DNA from: Prochlorococcus sp. HOT208_60m_813B04
GTDB lineage: Bacteria > Cyanobacteriota > Cyanobacteriia > PCC-6307 > Cyanobiaceae
Direction: 5' to 3'
DNA length: 59,827 nt
Assembly: GCA_002025975.1 (NCBI GenBank)
Contig: MWOU01000239.1
Span: 1 to 59,827, forward strand
In this document: positions 43,888 through 54,073 of the stretch, in pieces
How positions within the stretch are numbered: position 1 is the stretch's first letter
How the letters are laid out: every line of letters starts with the position of its first letter
Position numbers and translations under genes: made by a program
The notes under the pieces: generated by a model
Database searches by the model: none
Seen by the model: the letters and a program-made list of their open reading frames with translations, nothing else
Told to the model about the DNA's origin: nothing

Positions 43888-44187
43888 ATGGCTTCTTACA
43901 AAGTTACACTCATCAGCGAAGGTGAAGGTCTCAATTCAACCATTGAAGTACCTGATGATCAATACATCCTCGATGCTGCTGAAGAACAAGGTATCGACCT
44001 TCCTTACTCCTGCAGAGCTGGAGCATGTTCAACATGCGCTGGAAAAGTTACAACAGGTAGTGTTGATCAGTCTGATCAAAGTTTCTTGGATGACGACCAA
44101 CTAGAAGCTGGTTTTGTTCTTACTTGTGTTGCTTATCCAACATCTGACGTAACAATTACAACTCATGCTGAGGAAGAATTGTACTAA
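43888..44187 (+). CDS. petF: Plant-type 2Fe-2S ferredoxin
   Basis: This 99-aa protein carries the cluster motif [13 protein letters not shown] (C-x4-C-x2-C) and the fourth Cys in FVLTCVAYP. It takes electrons from photosystem I to ferredoxin-dependent enzymes such as FNR, desaturases and nitrogen assimilation. Followed by a strong terminator, so it is transcribed alone or ends its transcript. Confidence 0.95.
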   Translation: MASYKVTLISEGEGLNSTIEVPDDQYILDAAEEQGIDLPYSCRAGACSTCAGKVTTGSVDQSDQSFLDDDQLEAGFVLTCVAYPTSDVTITTHAEEELY

Positions 44188-44232
44188 TTATAAAAATTTA
44201 ACTTTTTTAAGTTGATTATTTATTATTTCTCT

Positions 44233-44260
44233 GCCACCCTCTATGAAGGTGGCTTTTTTT
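44233..44260 (+). terminator. Rho-independent terminator of petF
   Basis: GCCACC (44233-44238) pairs with GGTGGC (44248-44253), with a 9-nt loop, followed by seven T. It lies 46 bp after the petF stop and 5 bp before the next gene's start. Confidence 0.85.
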
Positions 44261-44264
44261 GTAA

Positions 44265-44633
44265 ATGGATAAATTTGAATTTTTCAAGACTGGGAGTGTT
44301 CAATCAAGTTATGGAGGACAGTACAGTTACAAGGTAATTGGCCCATGTTGCAGACTTTATGATAGAGAAGAGTTACCTTGGCCCTGCTCAAGGCTTGCTT
44401 GGAGAAGTAAGGAGCCTAGTTGGAGAAGAATAGGGTCTAGGTTTGTTGCTGATATGGCTTCAAGAAAATGCCCATCTTACTCAGTTCAGATTTTGGAGCC
44501 TGGATCAAAACCTGTTGAGACAGTTATAACTCTTTTTTCAAAGAAATTTCCTTCTGATATACAAGAATGGTGGTATAGCAAAAAACCAGGCTCAAAAGAG
44601 CCTGTTAATATCTTTCCTGCTGAAATTGGTTAG
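44265..44633 (+). CDS. 122-aa conserved-type hypothetical
   Basis: Soluble, Trp/Cys-containing (VIGPCCRLYDREELPWPCSRLAW, FPSDIQEWWYSKKPG). Starts right after the petF terminator and must have its own promoter around it or read through. Family unknown. Confidence 0.6.
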   Translation: MDKFEFFKTGSVQSSYGGQYSYKVIGPCCRLYDREELPWPCSRLAWRSKEPSWRRIGSRFVADMASRKCPSYSVQILEPGSKPVETVITLFSKKFPSDIQEWWYSKKPGSKEPVNIFPAEIG

Positions 44634-44642
44634 CTTTAAATA

Positions 44643-45206
44643 TTATGCTTTTGGCTTTGGAGGCATGTAACCTTTTAAGCCAGTGCATTCAAGACTATCA
44701 ATTGTATTAACTCCAGTTTGTGAGTTAGTTCCACTAGCTCTTTCACATAATGATTTTCTCTGAGAAAGATCAAGATTTGCGTCAGTAAAGTCTGCCCCAT
44801 CAATAATTGCTCCATCAAAAACACTTTTCATTAGCTCACCATTAGTAAGATTTGCATCAGTAAAGTCAGCATTATCGAAGCGTGTTGCATATGCAATGAG
44901 GTCTGTCATATTGGCTCCTTTAAAACTAGAGTTTTTTGCTGTAGTTACACTCATATATGCGCCTTGAAGATTAGCTTCTCCTAAATCTTGATTAGATAAA
45001 TCATATTTAACATATTCAGTATTATGAAGGTCAGCACCGTGAAGATCATCTTTTAGAACGTCAACTGATGAAGGATCACTAGGGTAAAGTGCATTTGCAG
45101 ATATTGGATTAATAAGTAACCCAATAATTAATGGAAGAAAAATAAATAGTCTTTTACAAGACTTATGTAGTGATGAAAAAATAGAGACCATTTCGATCGA
45201 CATCAA
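44643..45206 (-). CDS. Pentapeptide-repeat protein, secreted/lumenal
   Basis: This 187-aa protein has an N-terminal signal peptide (CKRLFIFLPLIIGLLINPISANA), then A(D/N)LxN-type repeats (DLHGADLHNTEYV, DLGEANLQGAYM, GANMTDL, NADFTDANLTNGELM) forming a right-handed beta-helix. Two C-terminal Cys could be bonded. Likely thylakoid lumen; function unknown. Confidence 0.85.
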   Translation of the reverse strand: MMSIEMVSIFSSLHKSCKRLFIFLPLIIGLLINPISANALYPSDPSSVDVLKDDLHGADLHNTEYVKYDLSNQDLGEANLQGAYMSVTTAKNSSFKGANMTDLIAYATRFDNADFTDANLTNGELMKSVFDGAIIDGADFTDANLDLSQRKSLCERASGTNSQTGVNTIDSLECTGLKGYMPPKPKA

Positions 45207-45277
45207 ATAGAAAAACCTAAGACCATTATTTCATGGGTTGGTCATTTACAACGCTCCTGCTAACGAACTGTTGCAGT

Positions 45278-46216
45278 TTATTTTATTTCTGCCGTTAAAA
45301 AATCTTTTGCAAGCTGAGTATTTGGAAAAACTTTTTGAGCCTCCTTAAGCAAATCGCTTGGGGTAATTGCGTTTTTATTGGTATATCTTGGACTTAAATG
45401 AGTAATAATTAATTTTTTTGTGTTGGATAATAATGCTGTTTTGGCAGCCATGATTGTTGTGGAATGTAATTTTTCGTATGCCATGCTTTCATCCTCCTCT
45501 GAAAAAGTCGATTCATGTACGAGTAAATCGGCATTTTTTGATAGTGAAACAGCTGATTCACTAAAGACTGTATCTGTGCAATAAACAAAACTTTCACCCT
45601 CTCTAGGGGGTCCACAGAATTCTTTCCCATCAAATGTCCTACCATCTGCTAATACTACTTTTTTACCTTGTTGCAGTTCTGAATAAATTGGTCCAGGTGC
45701 TATTTTTAGAGACTCTGCTTTTTTGATATCAAATATACCTGGTTTATCTTTTTCACTAACTCGATAACCATAAGCAGGTATTCTATGTTTAAGACAGGCG
45801 CAGTTAACTTTTATCTTGCTGTTTTCAAATAGAATTTTATTTTCTGAAGCAAAATTTTCAACTCCCACAAAATGTAATGGGAAAGATAATTTGCAAAAAC
45901 TACTTTTAAGTGCTGAATTTATAAAACTTCGCAATCCTGAAGGACCGTAAATTTCAATACCCTCACTATTTCCTGATAAACCTAAGGTAGCTAAAAGTCC
46001 AGGCAAACCATAAATATGATCACCATGCATATGAGTAATAAATATTTTCTTGATTTGTGAAGATTTAATATTGCTTTTCATTATTTGATGTTGCGTTCCC
46101 TCTCCACAATCAAAAAGCCAAACTTCTGATGACTGTGATAATTTAAGTGCTAGGGAAGAAACATTTCTCGTTAAGGATGGGACACCTGAGCTAGTTCCTA
46201 AGAAGGTGATATTCAC
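45278..46216 (-). CDS. rnz: Ribonuclease Z
   Basis: This 312-aa metallo-beta-lactamase-fold nuclease matures tRNA 3' ends. LGTSSGVPSLTRNVSS, the zinc motif FITHMHGDHIYGLPGL (HxHxDH) and VYCTDTVFSESAV with HESTF, then IITHLSPRY, are present. Essential housekeeping gene. Confidence 0.92.
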   Translation of the reverse strand: MNITFLGTSSGVPSLTRNVSSLALKLSQSSEVWLFDCGEGTQHQIMKSNIKSSQIKKIFITHMHGDHIYGLPGLLATLGLSGNSEGIEIYGPSGLRSFINSALKSSFCKLSFPLHFVGVENFASENKILFENSKIKVNCACLKHRIPAYGYRVSEKDKPGIFDIKKAESLKIAPGPIYSELQQGKKVVLADGRTFDGKEFCGPPREGESFVYCTDTVFSESAVSLSKNADLLVHESTFSEEDESMAYEKLHSTTIMAAKTALLSNTKKLIITHLSPRYTNKNAITPSDLLKEAQKVFPNTQLAKDFLTAEIK

Positions 46217-46289
46217 TTATTTATGATATTTTTATTGTTATATCTGGATTAAATTTAGACTTTTAGTCAAAATTAGGCAAATTAAGCAT

Positions 46290-47480
46290 TTGTTTTTAAA
46301 CAAAGTGATACTTAAATTTAAAAATAAATATAGTAAATGTTACCTGATAAGTATTTTATTCATTTGTTTTTTTCAGAGTGAAAGTGTCTTTGCATCGAGA
46401 GAGCCAATAATTAGAGTTTTGATATCAAAAAATAATAATTTAAGGATCAGATCAGATAGATCAATTCCTTTAACAATAGAGGGTAAATTTTTTTCAAGCA
46501 AAAAAATAAAAGGCTTAACTTTGAAAAATGAGAAAAATAGAAAAATTTTATATTTTGATAAGAATAAACAAAAAAAATATGACTTAAAAAGTAATCAACA
46601 ATTTCAAGTTAGTTCTTCTGATGGAAGAGGTATATGGGTAGGTCAGAAGAGATTTGCTGGTAAGCTTAATCTCTTTGTACTTGACTCCGAAATATTGGTA
46701 GTAAATGTTTTAGGAATAGAAAAATACCTTAATAGCGTAGTGGGTTCAGAAATGCCAACAAAATGGCCTATTGAAGCATTAAAGGCACAAGCAATTGCCT
46801 CAAGAACTTATGCTTTAAAGCAAAAGGGAAATAATTTATTTGATATAGATTCAACTCAAAAAAATCAAGTCTACAATGGGTTGGAATCAAGAACTTATAA
46901 AACTATCAGAGCCGTTAAAAGTACTAGATCTTTGGTTTTAACGTATAAAAATAAATTAATTAATGCTTTGTTTCATAGCAGCTCAGGTGGAATGACAGAA
47001 AATAGTCAAGATGTATGGACTAATAAATATCCATATTTATCAAGTGTGAAAGATTTTGATAAAAATAATCCAAAATTTAGATGGCAAAAAAAAATTTCGA
47101 ATAATGAATTAATAAATTTATTTCCCAAGATTGGAGGTTTAAAAAATATAGAGATTCTAGATATTACTAGTACAGGAAGGGTAAAAAATTTAAAACTTAT
47201 TGGGGCTTATGGCTCTGACCAGATGACTGGGGTAGCTTTAAGAAAAAGATTAGGCCTTAACAGTAATTTTGTGAGATTTAAATTTTTTGAGGAAGAATTA
47301 AACAACAATACTCCCCAAAAGAAAGGGTTGATAGTTTTTGGACAGGGATCAGGTCATGGAGTAGGAATGAGTCAATGGGGTGCTAAATATCTGGCGTCTA
47401 GAGGCCAAAAAGCTGAAAGAATATTAAAGCATTTTTATAAGGGTGTTCAGATTAAACCTTTTAGAAAAGATTACCTATAG
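46290..47480 (+). CDS. SpoIID/LytB-domain protein
   Basis: This 396-aa protein has a TTG start and an N-terminal signal or anchor (YLISILFICFFQSESVFA). The SpoIID core includes KYLNSVVGSEMPTKWPIEALKAQAIASRTYAL and FHSSSGGMTENSQDVW, then GSGHGVGMSQWGAKYLA. SpoIID is a peptidoglycan lytic transglycosylase; non-sporulating cyanobacteria use the domain in cell-wall remodelling. Convergent with truB (3-bp gap). Confidence 0.85.
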   Translation: MFLNKVILKFKNKYSKCYLISILFICFFQSESVFASREPIIRVLISKNNNLRIRSDRSIPLTIEGKFFSSKKIKGLTLKNEKNRKILYFDKNKQKKYDLKSNQQFQVSSSDGRGIWVGQKRFAGKLNLFVLDSEILVVNVLGIEKYLNSVVGSEMPTKWPIEALKAQAIASRTYALKQKGNNLFDIDSTQKNQVYNGLESRTYKTIRAVKSTRSLVLTYKNKLINALFHSSSGGMTENSQDVWTNKYPYLSSVKDFDKNNPKFRWQKKISNNELINLFPKIGGLKNIEILDITSTGRVKNLKLIGAYGSDQMTGVALRKRLGLNSNFVRFKFFEEELNNNTPQKKGLIVFGQGSGHGVGMSQWGAKYLASRGQKAERILKHFYKGVQIKPFRKDYL

Positions 47481-47483
47481 AAG

Positions 47484-48407
47484 TTATTTAGCATTAAGGA
47501 CTAATTTTGGATTTATATTAGAGTGTTCTTTATTTAAGAAGCCAATTCCAAGTAATTTTTGTTTTTTATCTATTACTTTTATGGGTTTTTTATAGTCAAA
47601 AGATTTGCTTCCCTGAAAGTATTTAATATCAACTTTAATCGCTCTTCCTGTTTGCCAAAAATTGATTTGCTCTTCATTACTTAGGATAAATGTTGAAATG
47701 TGATTAAGAGCAGAAATTGTTGGAATAATAAAATTTTTTGAGTTTTTCTTTCCTTTTTCTTTTTCGATATCAGATATTTTTACGGAGTTTTGTTCATCAA
47801 AGCCACAAGCCGAAATTCTTTTTAGTTGTAGAAGGCAACCTTCGGAATTAAGAATTTCTCCTAAATCTCTTGCAATTGATCTTATATATGTGCCAGCTGA
47901 ACATTGGATTTTTATTTCTATGATTCCGTTTAATTGGTCCCATTTCATTAAAGTAAGTTCGTCTATTTTTACTTCTCTTGGTGCTAATTCAAAATTTTCA
48001 TTCCTAAAAGATCTTTTATAAGCTCTCTCACCATTGACATGCACACTAGATACTTTCGGCGGAATTTGTTTAATAAAACCTCTAAATCTATTTAAATATT
48101 GATCTAATTTTTCATCACTTATTTTAGGCCAACTTTTTTGATTAATTATTTCCCCGTGAATATCATCAGTGTAAGTTCTTATCCCTAATTTAATTTGTCC
48201 TATATAAGTTTTATCCTGAGGAAGATATTGAATAAATCTTGTTGCACTGCCTATCGCGATTGGTAATGTTCCTGTAACTTCGGGGTCAAGAGTTCCTGTA
48301 TGCCCGACCTTTTTTGTATTTAGTAACTTCCTTATTTGTTTAACACAATCATGTGAGGTACATCCTTTATCTTTATAAATCACTAAAAATCCATCTTTAG
48401 TTTCCAT
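47484..48407 (-). CDS. truB: tRNA pseudouridine(55) synthase
   Basis: This 307-aa protein makes pseudouridine 55 in tRNA. The catalytic Asp motif [24 protein letters not shown], and [12 protein letters not shown] are present. A C-terminal region of ~90 residues follows the catalytic domain. Confidence 0.92.
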   Translation of the reverse strand: METKDGFLVIYKDKGCTSHDCVKQIRKLLNTKKVGHTGTLDPEVTGTLPIAIGSATRFIQYLPQDKTYIGQIKLGIRTYTDDIHGEIINQKSWPKISDEKLDQYLNRFRGFIKQIPPKVSSVHVNGERAYKRSFRNENFELAPREVKIDELTLMKWDQLNGIIEIKIQCSAGTYIRSIARDLGEILNSEGCLLQLKRISACGFDEQNSVKISDIEKEKGKKNSKNFIIPTISALNHISTFILSNEEQINFWQTGRAIKVDIKYFQGSKSFDYKKPIKVIDKKQKLLGIGFLNKEHSNINPKLVLNAK

Positions 48408-48483
48408 TTTTAATATTAAGAATACTTTGAGAAAGATTTATAACCATTCTATGATTTTGGTATGGGAAATTTAGATTAAGAAA

Positions 48484-49224
48484 TTGGAAGATAATTATTT
48501 TATTTTAAAAGAGTTTCTAGACAATGCCTTTAATTTGAAATCACACTTAATGGAATACTTATCTATTAAAGAATGTGATTTAGATGGATTCCTTGAGAAT
48601 GCAAAGATGAATTTGGCAAATTCACATCCTGGAGATGCTTTGAATGATGTTTCAGACTTTTATACTGAGATTGTAGGAGATAGGCATATAGCTGATTTAG
48701 CTGCTTGGCATATCACAAGTAGGGACTACATCGCTGATACTTTGAAACTTCAGCAGAGATTTTCTAGAGATTTAGTTTTGGATTTTGGAGGAGGTATTGG
48801 TACGCATGCCTTAGCTAACGCTATGTCTTCAAAAGTTGAACATGTTTTTTTTGTAGATATTAATCAAACGAATAGAAATTTTGTTGAATACAGGGCTAAG
48901 AAATTAGGAGTAGAAAAAAAACTTACTTTCTGCAAGACAATTCAAGATACAAAAATATTCAAATTTGATACGATAGTTTGCCTTGATGTTTTGGAACATC
49001 TTGCAGATCCAACTTCTCAAATTAATAATTTCAAAGAGATTATGGATAGTAATTCTATTGCGCTATTTAATTGGTATTTTTACAAAGGAGATAAGAATGA
49101 ATATCCGTTTCATACCGATGACGTTCAAATTGTTGAAAAGTTTTTTGAAACCCTTCAATCAAATTTTTTAGAAGTATTTCATCCTATTCTTATAACTACA
49201 AGAGCTTATAAAAAAATTAGATAA
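48484..49224 (+). CDS. SAM-dependent class I methyltransferase
   Basis: This 246-aa protein has a TTG start. Methyltransferase motif [16 protein letters not shown] (residues ~100-114), motif II FVDIN and motif [12 protein letters not shown]. Divergent from truB and convergent with rpmA (8-bp overlap). Substrate unknown. Confidence 0.8.
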   Translation: MEDNYFILKEFLDNAFNLKSHLMEYLSIKECDLDGFLENAKMNLANSHPGDALNDVSDFYTEIVGDRHIADLAAWHITSRDYIADTLKLQQRFSRDLVLDFGGGIGTHALANAMSSKVEHVFFVDINQTNRNFVEYRAKKLGVEKKLTFCKTIQDTKIFKFDTIVCLDVLEHLADPTSQINNFKEIMDSNSIALFNWYFYKGDKNEYPFHTDDVQIVEKFFETLQSNFLEVFHPILITTRAYKKIR

Positions 49225-49477
49225 CTATATTAACTCTTTTTCTATTTCTTAAATTTCGTTTAATACTCTCGAAACTTACTATTCCTTCTTTGAGTGCAAA
49301 AAGGGTGTCATCTTTACCTTTTCCGACATTGATACCAGGTAAAAAGGATGTACCTCTTTGGCGAATTAAAATTGATCCAGCAGTTACTTTTTCTCCTCCA
49401 TAAGCTTTAACGCCCAATCTTTTGGAATTTGAATCTCTTCCGTTTCTAGTAGAACCTGTTCCTTTTTTATGTGCCAT
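49217..49477 (-). CDS. rpmA: 50S ribosomal protein L27
   Basis: This 86-aa protein begins [23 protein letters not shown], the conserved start that reaches the peptidyl-transferase centre, with [10 protein letters not shown] and a DDTLFA segment. Lies 9 bp after rplU, the usual L21-L27 operon. Confidence 0.97.
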   Translation of the reverse strand: MAHKKGTGSTRNGRDSNSKRLGVKAYGGEKVTAGSILIRQRGTSFLPGINVGKGKDDTLFALKEGIVSFESIKRNLRNRKRVNIVI

Positions 49478-49486
49478 TAGAAGTGT

Positions 49487-49930
49487 TTAATTTGTAGATT
49501 TTTCGGTTTTTGGTTTAGTTTCCTTTTTAATAGTTTCTTCCTTTTTAGAAGAAAATTTAGGAGAATTTTTTCCTATTTTAATAGATTTTACCATAACTCT
49601 TGTAAGTTCTTGTCTATGGCCCATTTTTCTTCTTGTCTTTTTTTTTGGACGCATTTTATATACAAGAATCTTCTTGTCTCTTTTGTGGGAGACTACTTCT
49701 AATTCAATTTTTGCATCTTTAATGTAAGGTTTCCCAATAGTGATAGAGTCTTTATCTTTTAAAAGTAAAACTTTTTCTAGTGTTATCTTATCTTTCTCTT
49801 TTGCATTTAATCTGTCTATGTCATAGTATCTGTCGACTTCGAAACAAAATTGTTGACCCGAAGTTTCTGCTATCGCATACAATTCATTACTATTAGAAGA
49901 ATTGTTTGAGGATTTTTTAGAATTTGTCAT
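49487..49930 (-). CDS. rplU: 50S ribosomal protein L21
   Basis: This 147-aa protein has YAIAETSGQQFCFEVDRYYDIDRL and KKKTRRKMGHRQELTRVMVKSI, the L21 signature. Longer than the ~105-aa norm, with N-terminal Asn/Ser and C-terminal Lys/Glu-rich extensions. First gene of the L21-L27 operon, 142 bp from divergent kaiB. Confidence 0.95.
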   Translation of the reverse strand: MTNSKKSSNNSSNSNELYAIAETSGQQFCFEVDRYYDIDRLNAKEKDKITLEKVLLLKDKDSITIGKPYIKDAKIELEVVSHKRDKKILVYKMRPKKKTRRKMGHRQELTRVMVKSIKIGKNSPKFSSKKEETIKKETKPKTEKSTN

Positions 49931-50072
49931 ATTTTAAAGACGCTATCAGGCTCAAATTGATAATTTGATTAAGCCAAATAAGCAATCATGGTAATTTGTT
50001 TATTTTCTTATTTTATAGTGTAATAAGTCAAGGAATGTTTAAATCTTTTATATCAATGCAGGAACTATAACA

Positions 50073-50390
50073 ATGGCAGCAAGAAAAACATACATTTTAA
50101 AACTCTATGTTGCTGGAAATACACCAAATTCGATGAGAGCTTTAAATACTTTAAGAGAAATTTTAGAAAATGAATTCAAAGGAGTTTATGCTTTGAAGGT
50201 TATTGATGTACTTAAGCAACCACAACTTGCAGAAGAAGATAAGATTTTAGCTACCCCAACCTTAGCTAAAATTTTACCGCCACCAGTAAGAAAAATAATA
50301 GGTGATCTTTCAGATAGAGAGAAAGTTCTAATTGGTTTAGATCTACTTTTTGATGAATTAACTGAAACTGAATATAGTGGAGATAAATAA
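50073..50390 (+). CDS. kaiB: Circadian clock protein KaiB
   Basis: This 105-aa thioredoxin-like fold-switching protein contains [21 protein letters not shown] and [19 protein letters not shown], then [12 protein letters not shown]. It binds KaiC and slows its phosphorylation. No kaiA lies between rplU and kaiB, where many cyanobacteria carry it. kaiC follows at 86 bp. Confidence 0.97.
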   Translation: MAARKTYILKLYVAGNTPNSMRALNTLREILENEFKGVYALKVIDVLKQPQLAEEDKILATPTLAKILPPPVRKIIGDLSDREKVLIGLDLLFDELTETEYSGDK

Positions 50391-50476
50391 TTTATTTAAA
50401 ACTTTTATAATTAAAGATAATTTAAAATTTAAGATAAATTTAAAAATTATCTAAATTTTTTCAAGAGCACAAAACT

Positions 50477-52006
50477 ATGAATGATAAGAAATTTGGCAAA
50501 TCAAATAAAATGCAAGTACAAAAATTACCAACAGGAATAGAAGGTTTTGATGATGTTTGTAGGGGTGGATTGCCTGTATCTCGAAGTACACTCGTTAGCG
50601 GTACGTCAGGAACTGGTAAAACTGTTTTTTCACTGCAATATTTACACCATGGAATTTGTAATTTTGATGAGCCTGGAATCTTTGTAACATTTGAGGAATC
50701 ACCTCTAGATATTATTAGAAATGCCGCGAGTTTTGGTTGGGATTTACAAGAATTAATTGATCAAAATAAACTTTTTATTTTGGATGCTTCTCCTGACCCT
50801 GATGGTCAGGATGTTGCGGGTAACTTTGACTTGTCTGGTCTTATTGAGAGAATTAGTTATGCAATTAGAAAATATAAAGCTAAAAGAGTTGCAATAGATT
50901 CAATAACTGCGGTCTTTCAACAATATGATGCTATTTACGTTGTTAGAAGAGAAATATTTAGACTGATAGCAAGATTAAAAGAAATTGGTGTGACAACTGT
51001 CATGACTACAGAAAGGGTTGATGATTACGGACCAATTGCTAGATATGGTGTAGAAGAATTTGTATCTGATAACGTTGTCTTATTAAGAAATGTTCTTGAG
51101 TCAGAGAAGAGAAGAAGAACTCTAGAAGTTTTGAAGTTAAGAGGTACTGTACACATGAAAGGTGAATATCCATTTACTATGGGAATAGATGGAATAAGTG
51201 TGTTTGCCCTAGGAGCAATGAGATTAACTCAAAGATCCTCAAATATTAGGATTAGCTCTGGAGTTAAAGATCTTGATGATATGTGTGGTGGAGGTTATTT
51301 TCAAGATTCCATTATTCTCGCCACTGGAGCTACTGGTACAGGCAAAACAATGCTTGTATCGAAATTTGTTGAAGATGCTTATAACAATAATGAAAGAGCA
51401 ATACTTTTTGCTTATGAAGAATCTAGGGCTCAATTACTTAGGAATGCGACTAGCTGGGGAATAGATTTTGAAAAAATGGAAAGTGATGGTTTATTGAAAA
51501 TTATTTGTGCATATCCTGAATCAACTGGTTTAGAAGACCACTTACAAATTATAAAAACCCAGATTAATCAATTTAAACCTAAAAGAATGGCAATTGATTC
51601 TCTCTCTGCATTAGCCAGAGGTGTAAGTTTGAATGCATTTAGGCAGTTTGTCATTGCCGTTACTGGTTATACAAAACAAGAGGAAATAGCAGGCTTTTTT
51701 ACTAATACTGCAGAAGAATTTATGGGGAGTCATTCTATAACTGATTCTCATATCTCAACAATTACAGATACTATATTATTGCTTCAATATGTAGAAATAA
51801 AAGGTGAGATGGCACGAGCTTTAAATGTTTTTAAAATGCGGGGATCATGGCATGATAAACGAATAAGAGAATTTATAATTACTAATAGTGGCCCAGAAAT
51901 AAAAGATTCTTTTTCAAATTTTGAACAAATATTTAGTGGTGCCCCTCATAGAGTTGTTCCTGATCAAAATGTTCAAAATGTTTTTAAAGGAATAGATAAT
52001 AATTAG
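50477..52006 (+). CDS. kaiC: Circadian clock ATPase/kinase KaiC
   Basis: This 509-aa protein has two RecA-like domains. CI carries Walker A GTSGTGKT (42-49) and EE73/74; CII carries GATGTGKT (284-291) and the autophosphorylated pair S427/T428 in SHISTITDT, equivalent to S431/T432. Without KaiA, Prochlorococcus runs an hourglass-type timer. Convergent with nblS, overlapping by 4 bp. Confidence 0.97.
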   Translation: MNDKKFGKSNKMQVQKLPTGIEGFDDVCRGGLPVSRSTLVSGTSGTGKTVFSLQYLHHGICNFDEPGIFVTFEESPLDIIRNAASFGWDLQELIDQNKLFILDASPDPDGQDVAGNFDLSGLIERISYAIRKYKAKRVAIDSITAVFQQYDAIYVVRREIFRLIARLKEIGVTTVMTTERVDDYGPIARYGVEEFVSDNVVLLRNVLESEKRRRTLEVLKLRGTVHMKGEYPFTMGIDGISVFALGAMRLTQRSSNIRISSGVKDLDDMCGGGYFQDSIILATGATGTGKTMLVSKFVEDAYNNNERAILFAYEESRAQLLRNATSWGIDFEKMESDGLLKIICAYPESTGLEDHLQIIKTQINQFKPKRMAIDSLSALARGVSLNAFRQFVIAVTGYTKQEEIAGFFTNTAEEFMGSHSITDSHISTITDTILLLQYVEIKGEMARALNVFKMRGSWHDKRIREFIITNSGPEIKDSFSNFEQIFSGAPHRVVPDQNVQNVFKGIDNN

Positions 52007-54069
52007 ATAATTTCTTTAATTTCAGAACCTGAAAAAGAATCTAAATTATTAATTGCTTTTGTTAATAATTCATCTTTATCGGATTGTGCCAGGGCCAAAT
52101 CAAACCAGAAAGTTGTTCCTACTCCTAATTCACTAGCCATACGAATTTCTCCACCGTGTTTTTCAATTATTCCTCTCACTATTGATAAACCTAATCCGGT
52201 ACCCTGCTCAGTATGAACAGAATTCTCTACTCTATAAAAACGATCAAATATCTTTTCTTGATCAGCTTGAGATATTCCTGAGCCAGTATCAGCGATCTCA
52301 ATTCTTACTTTTGGGAGTGGTGAAACTAATTCACATTGAGGGGCTTCATCATTTTTAATACTTGGAGGTAAAGCAGGACAGGTATCTGGCCAAGTATAAG
52401 CTCTTATAATTAGAGAGCTGTTTTTTGGACTAAATTTCAATCCATTTCCTAGCAAATTATCAAAAACCTGTAAAAGCAAATCAAAATTACCAAGGATCGA
52501 AGGAATAGTTTCCTCTATATCATGAGCTAATGAAACATTTTTTTCTGTAGCATTAAGTCTATAATTTCTAAGAGTCTGTTCTATTGCTGGTTTAATATCC
52601 ATTTGCTCTAGCTGAACAATTTTCCCAGACTCTAGTCTTGATAAATCTAATACATCATTTACTAGTCTCGTTAACCTATCAGTCTCTGAATTAGCAATCC
52701 CTAAAAATTCTATTTGTTCTTCATCTGAAAGCTGATCTTTTAAATCGTGTAAGGTCTCAACATAACTTTTGATATTGAAAAGTGGTGTCCTTAATTCGTG
52801 AGAAACATTACTAATAAATCTATTTTGGGCCGCATTAAGTTCAACTTCCCTAGTTAAATCTTGGATTGTTACCGCAATTCCTTTCAATTCAACTTTATTT
52901 GTATCTAAAACTGATTGCAAGACAATTCTTAAGGTTCTTGCTGGTTCTCCTAAACTGAATCTTAAATCGTCCTTCTCCTTTTCTCTGTTTAAGATAGATT
53001 CTATATTCGTATGTAAGTCGTTAGATAAAATTTCGGGGATTTCATTTAGAAAATGTTTACCTTCTAGAAATCTTCCTTCCCAACGAAATAGTCTCTTTGC
53101 TGTTGGGTTAGTAAGTACAATCTTTCCTTGAGAGTCCAATAATATGGCGCCATCAGCCATTGTAGCTATTAGGGATTGCTGTTTAATTTGTGCCGCTTTC
53201 AGTTCTTCTATATTAGCTTCGTCATAGTTTTCTAATTGGGTGGCCATTCGGTTAAATCCATTTAAGAGTTCTCCTAGATCACCTGTCATAGGTAAAGAAA
53301 TTCTGGATTTAAAATTTCCTCTTGAAATTTCTCTAACACCCCTTACTAACTCTCTGACGGGTCTTGTAATAGTTAATGCATTAAATACTGCACCAAGTAT
53401 TACTAAAACCCAAATGGAGATAAAAACTGCAATAGTTACTTCTCTGGTTAAGGCGGCACTGGCTAGTGCTTTTTTATTAGGGGTGACCCCCAAAGCTAAA
53501 GTTCCAAGATATTTGCCTTTCCACAACATTGGTACAAATACATCTGTTACTTGACCTTGAGGTGTCGCATGCTGCCTAACTAAAGGGAATTGTGGTCTCT
53601 TCTTTAATTCTGAGGGCAATTTTAATCTTCTAGTAAGCTGAAACTGACTGTCTGAGCTTGTCGGGGTTGCACTAATCGGTATTCCAAGTTGAACAATATC
53701 TTCAGCATCAGTAAAAAATATATAACGTAGGTTTCGACTTGATCTCCAGAACTTTTCGGCTACATTTGAAATTTCTTTTTTTTGGTTGTTAGCAACTAAT
53801 TCTGTAACATTCCCAGATAACAACAAGCCAAGATCTCGAGCATACCTAGTATCATTCATTCCTGCATCTCTTTGAATACTATTTAGTGCAAAAAAAGTTA
53901 TTCCTGTCATTAGGAGGCTTACGACAAGAGTTGCTATAGCTAACAACTTTGTTCTTAAACTAAACCCACTCCACCAAGCGAGAAGTCCATTAATCCAATA
54001 GTTATTATTCATATCTGCATTATCAGAGATGTTATATTTTCTACTTTCTCGATTATTGGTATCCACCAT
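52003..54069 (-). CDS. nblS: Two-component sensor histidine kinase NblS
   Basis: This 688-aa kinase has two N-terminal membrane helices around a periplasmic region, a HAMP segment (TRPVRELVRGVREISRG), PAS (ADGAILLDSQGKIVLTNPTAKRLF), HisKA with FISNVSHELRTPLFN, and HATPase motifs (DTGSGISQADQEKIFDRFYR, GTGLGLSIVRGI). Homologous to Hik33, the light-, cold- and nutrient-stress regulator that governs hli genes. purD precedes it by 4 bp on the same strand. Confidence 0.93.
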   Translation of the reverse strand: MVDTNNRESRKYNISDNADMNNNYWINGLLAWWSGFSLRTKLLAIATLVVSLLMTGITFFALNSIQRDAGMNDTRYARDLGLLLSGNVTELVANNQKKEISNVAEKFWRSSRNLRYIFFTDAEDIVQLGIPISATPTSSDSQFQLTRRLKLPSELKKRPQFPLVRQHATPQGQVTDVFVPMLWKGKYLGTLALGVTPNKKALASAALTREVTIAVFISIWVLVILGAVFNALTITRPVRELVRGVREISRGNFKSRISLPMTGDLGELLNGFNRMATQLENYDEANIEELKAAQIKQQSLIATMADGAILLDSQGKIVLTNPTAKRLFRWEGRFLEGKHFLNEIPEILSNDLHTNIESILNREKEKDDLRFSLGEPARTLRIVLQSVLDTNKVELKGIAVTIQDLTREVELNAAQNRFISNVSHELRTPLFNIKSYVETLHDLKDQLSDEEQIEFLGIANSETDRLTRLVNDVLDLSRLESGKIVQLEQMDIKPAIEQTLRNYRLNATEKNVSLAHDIEETIPSILGNFDLLLQVFDNLLGNGLKFSPKNSSLIIRAYTWPDTCPALPPSIKNDEAPQCELVSPLPKVRIEIADTGSGISQADQEKIFDRFYRVENSVHTEQGTGLGLSIVRGIIEKHGGEIRMASELGVGTTFWFDLALAQSDKDELLTKAINNLDSFSGSEIKEII

Positions 54070-54073
54070 AAAC

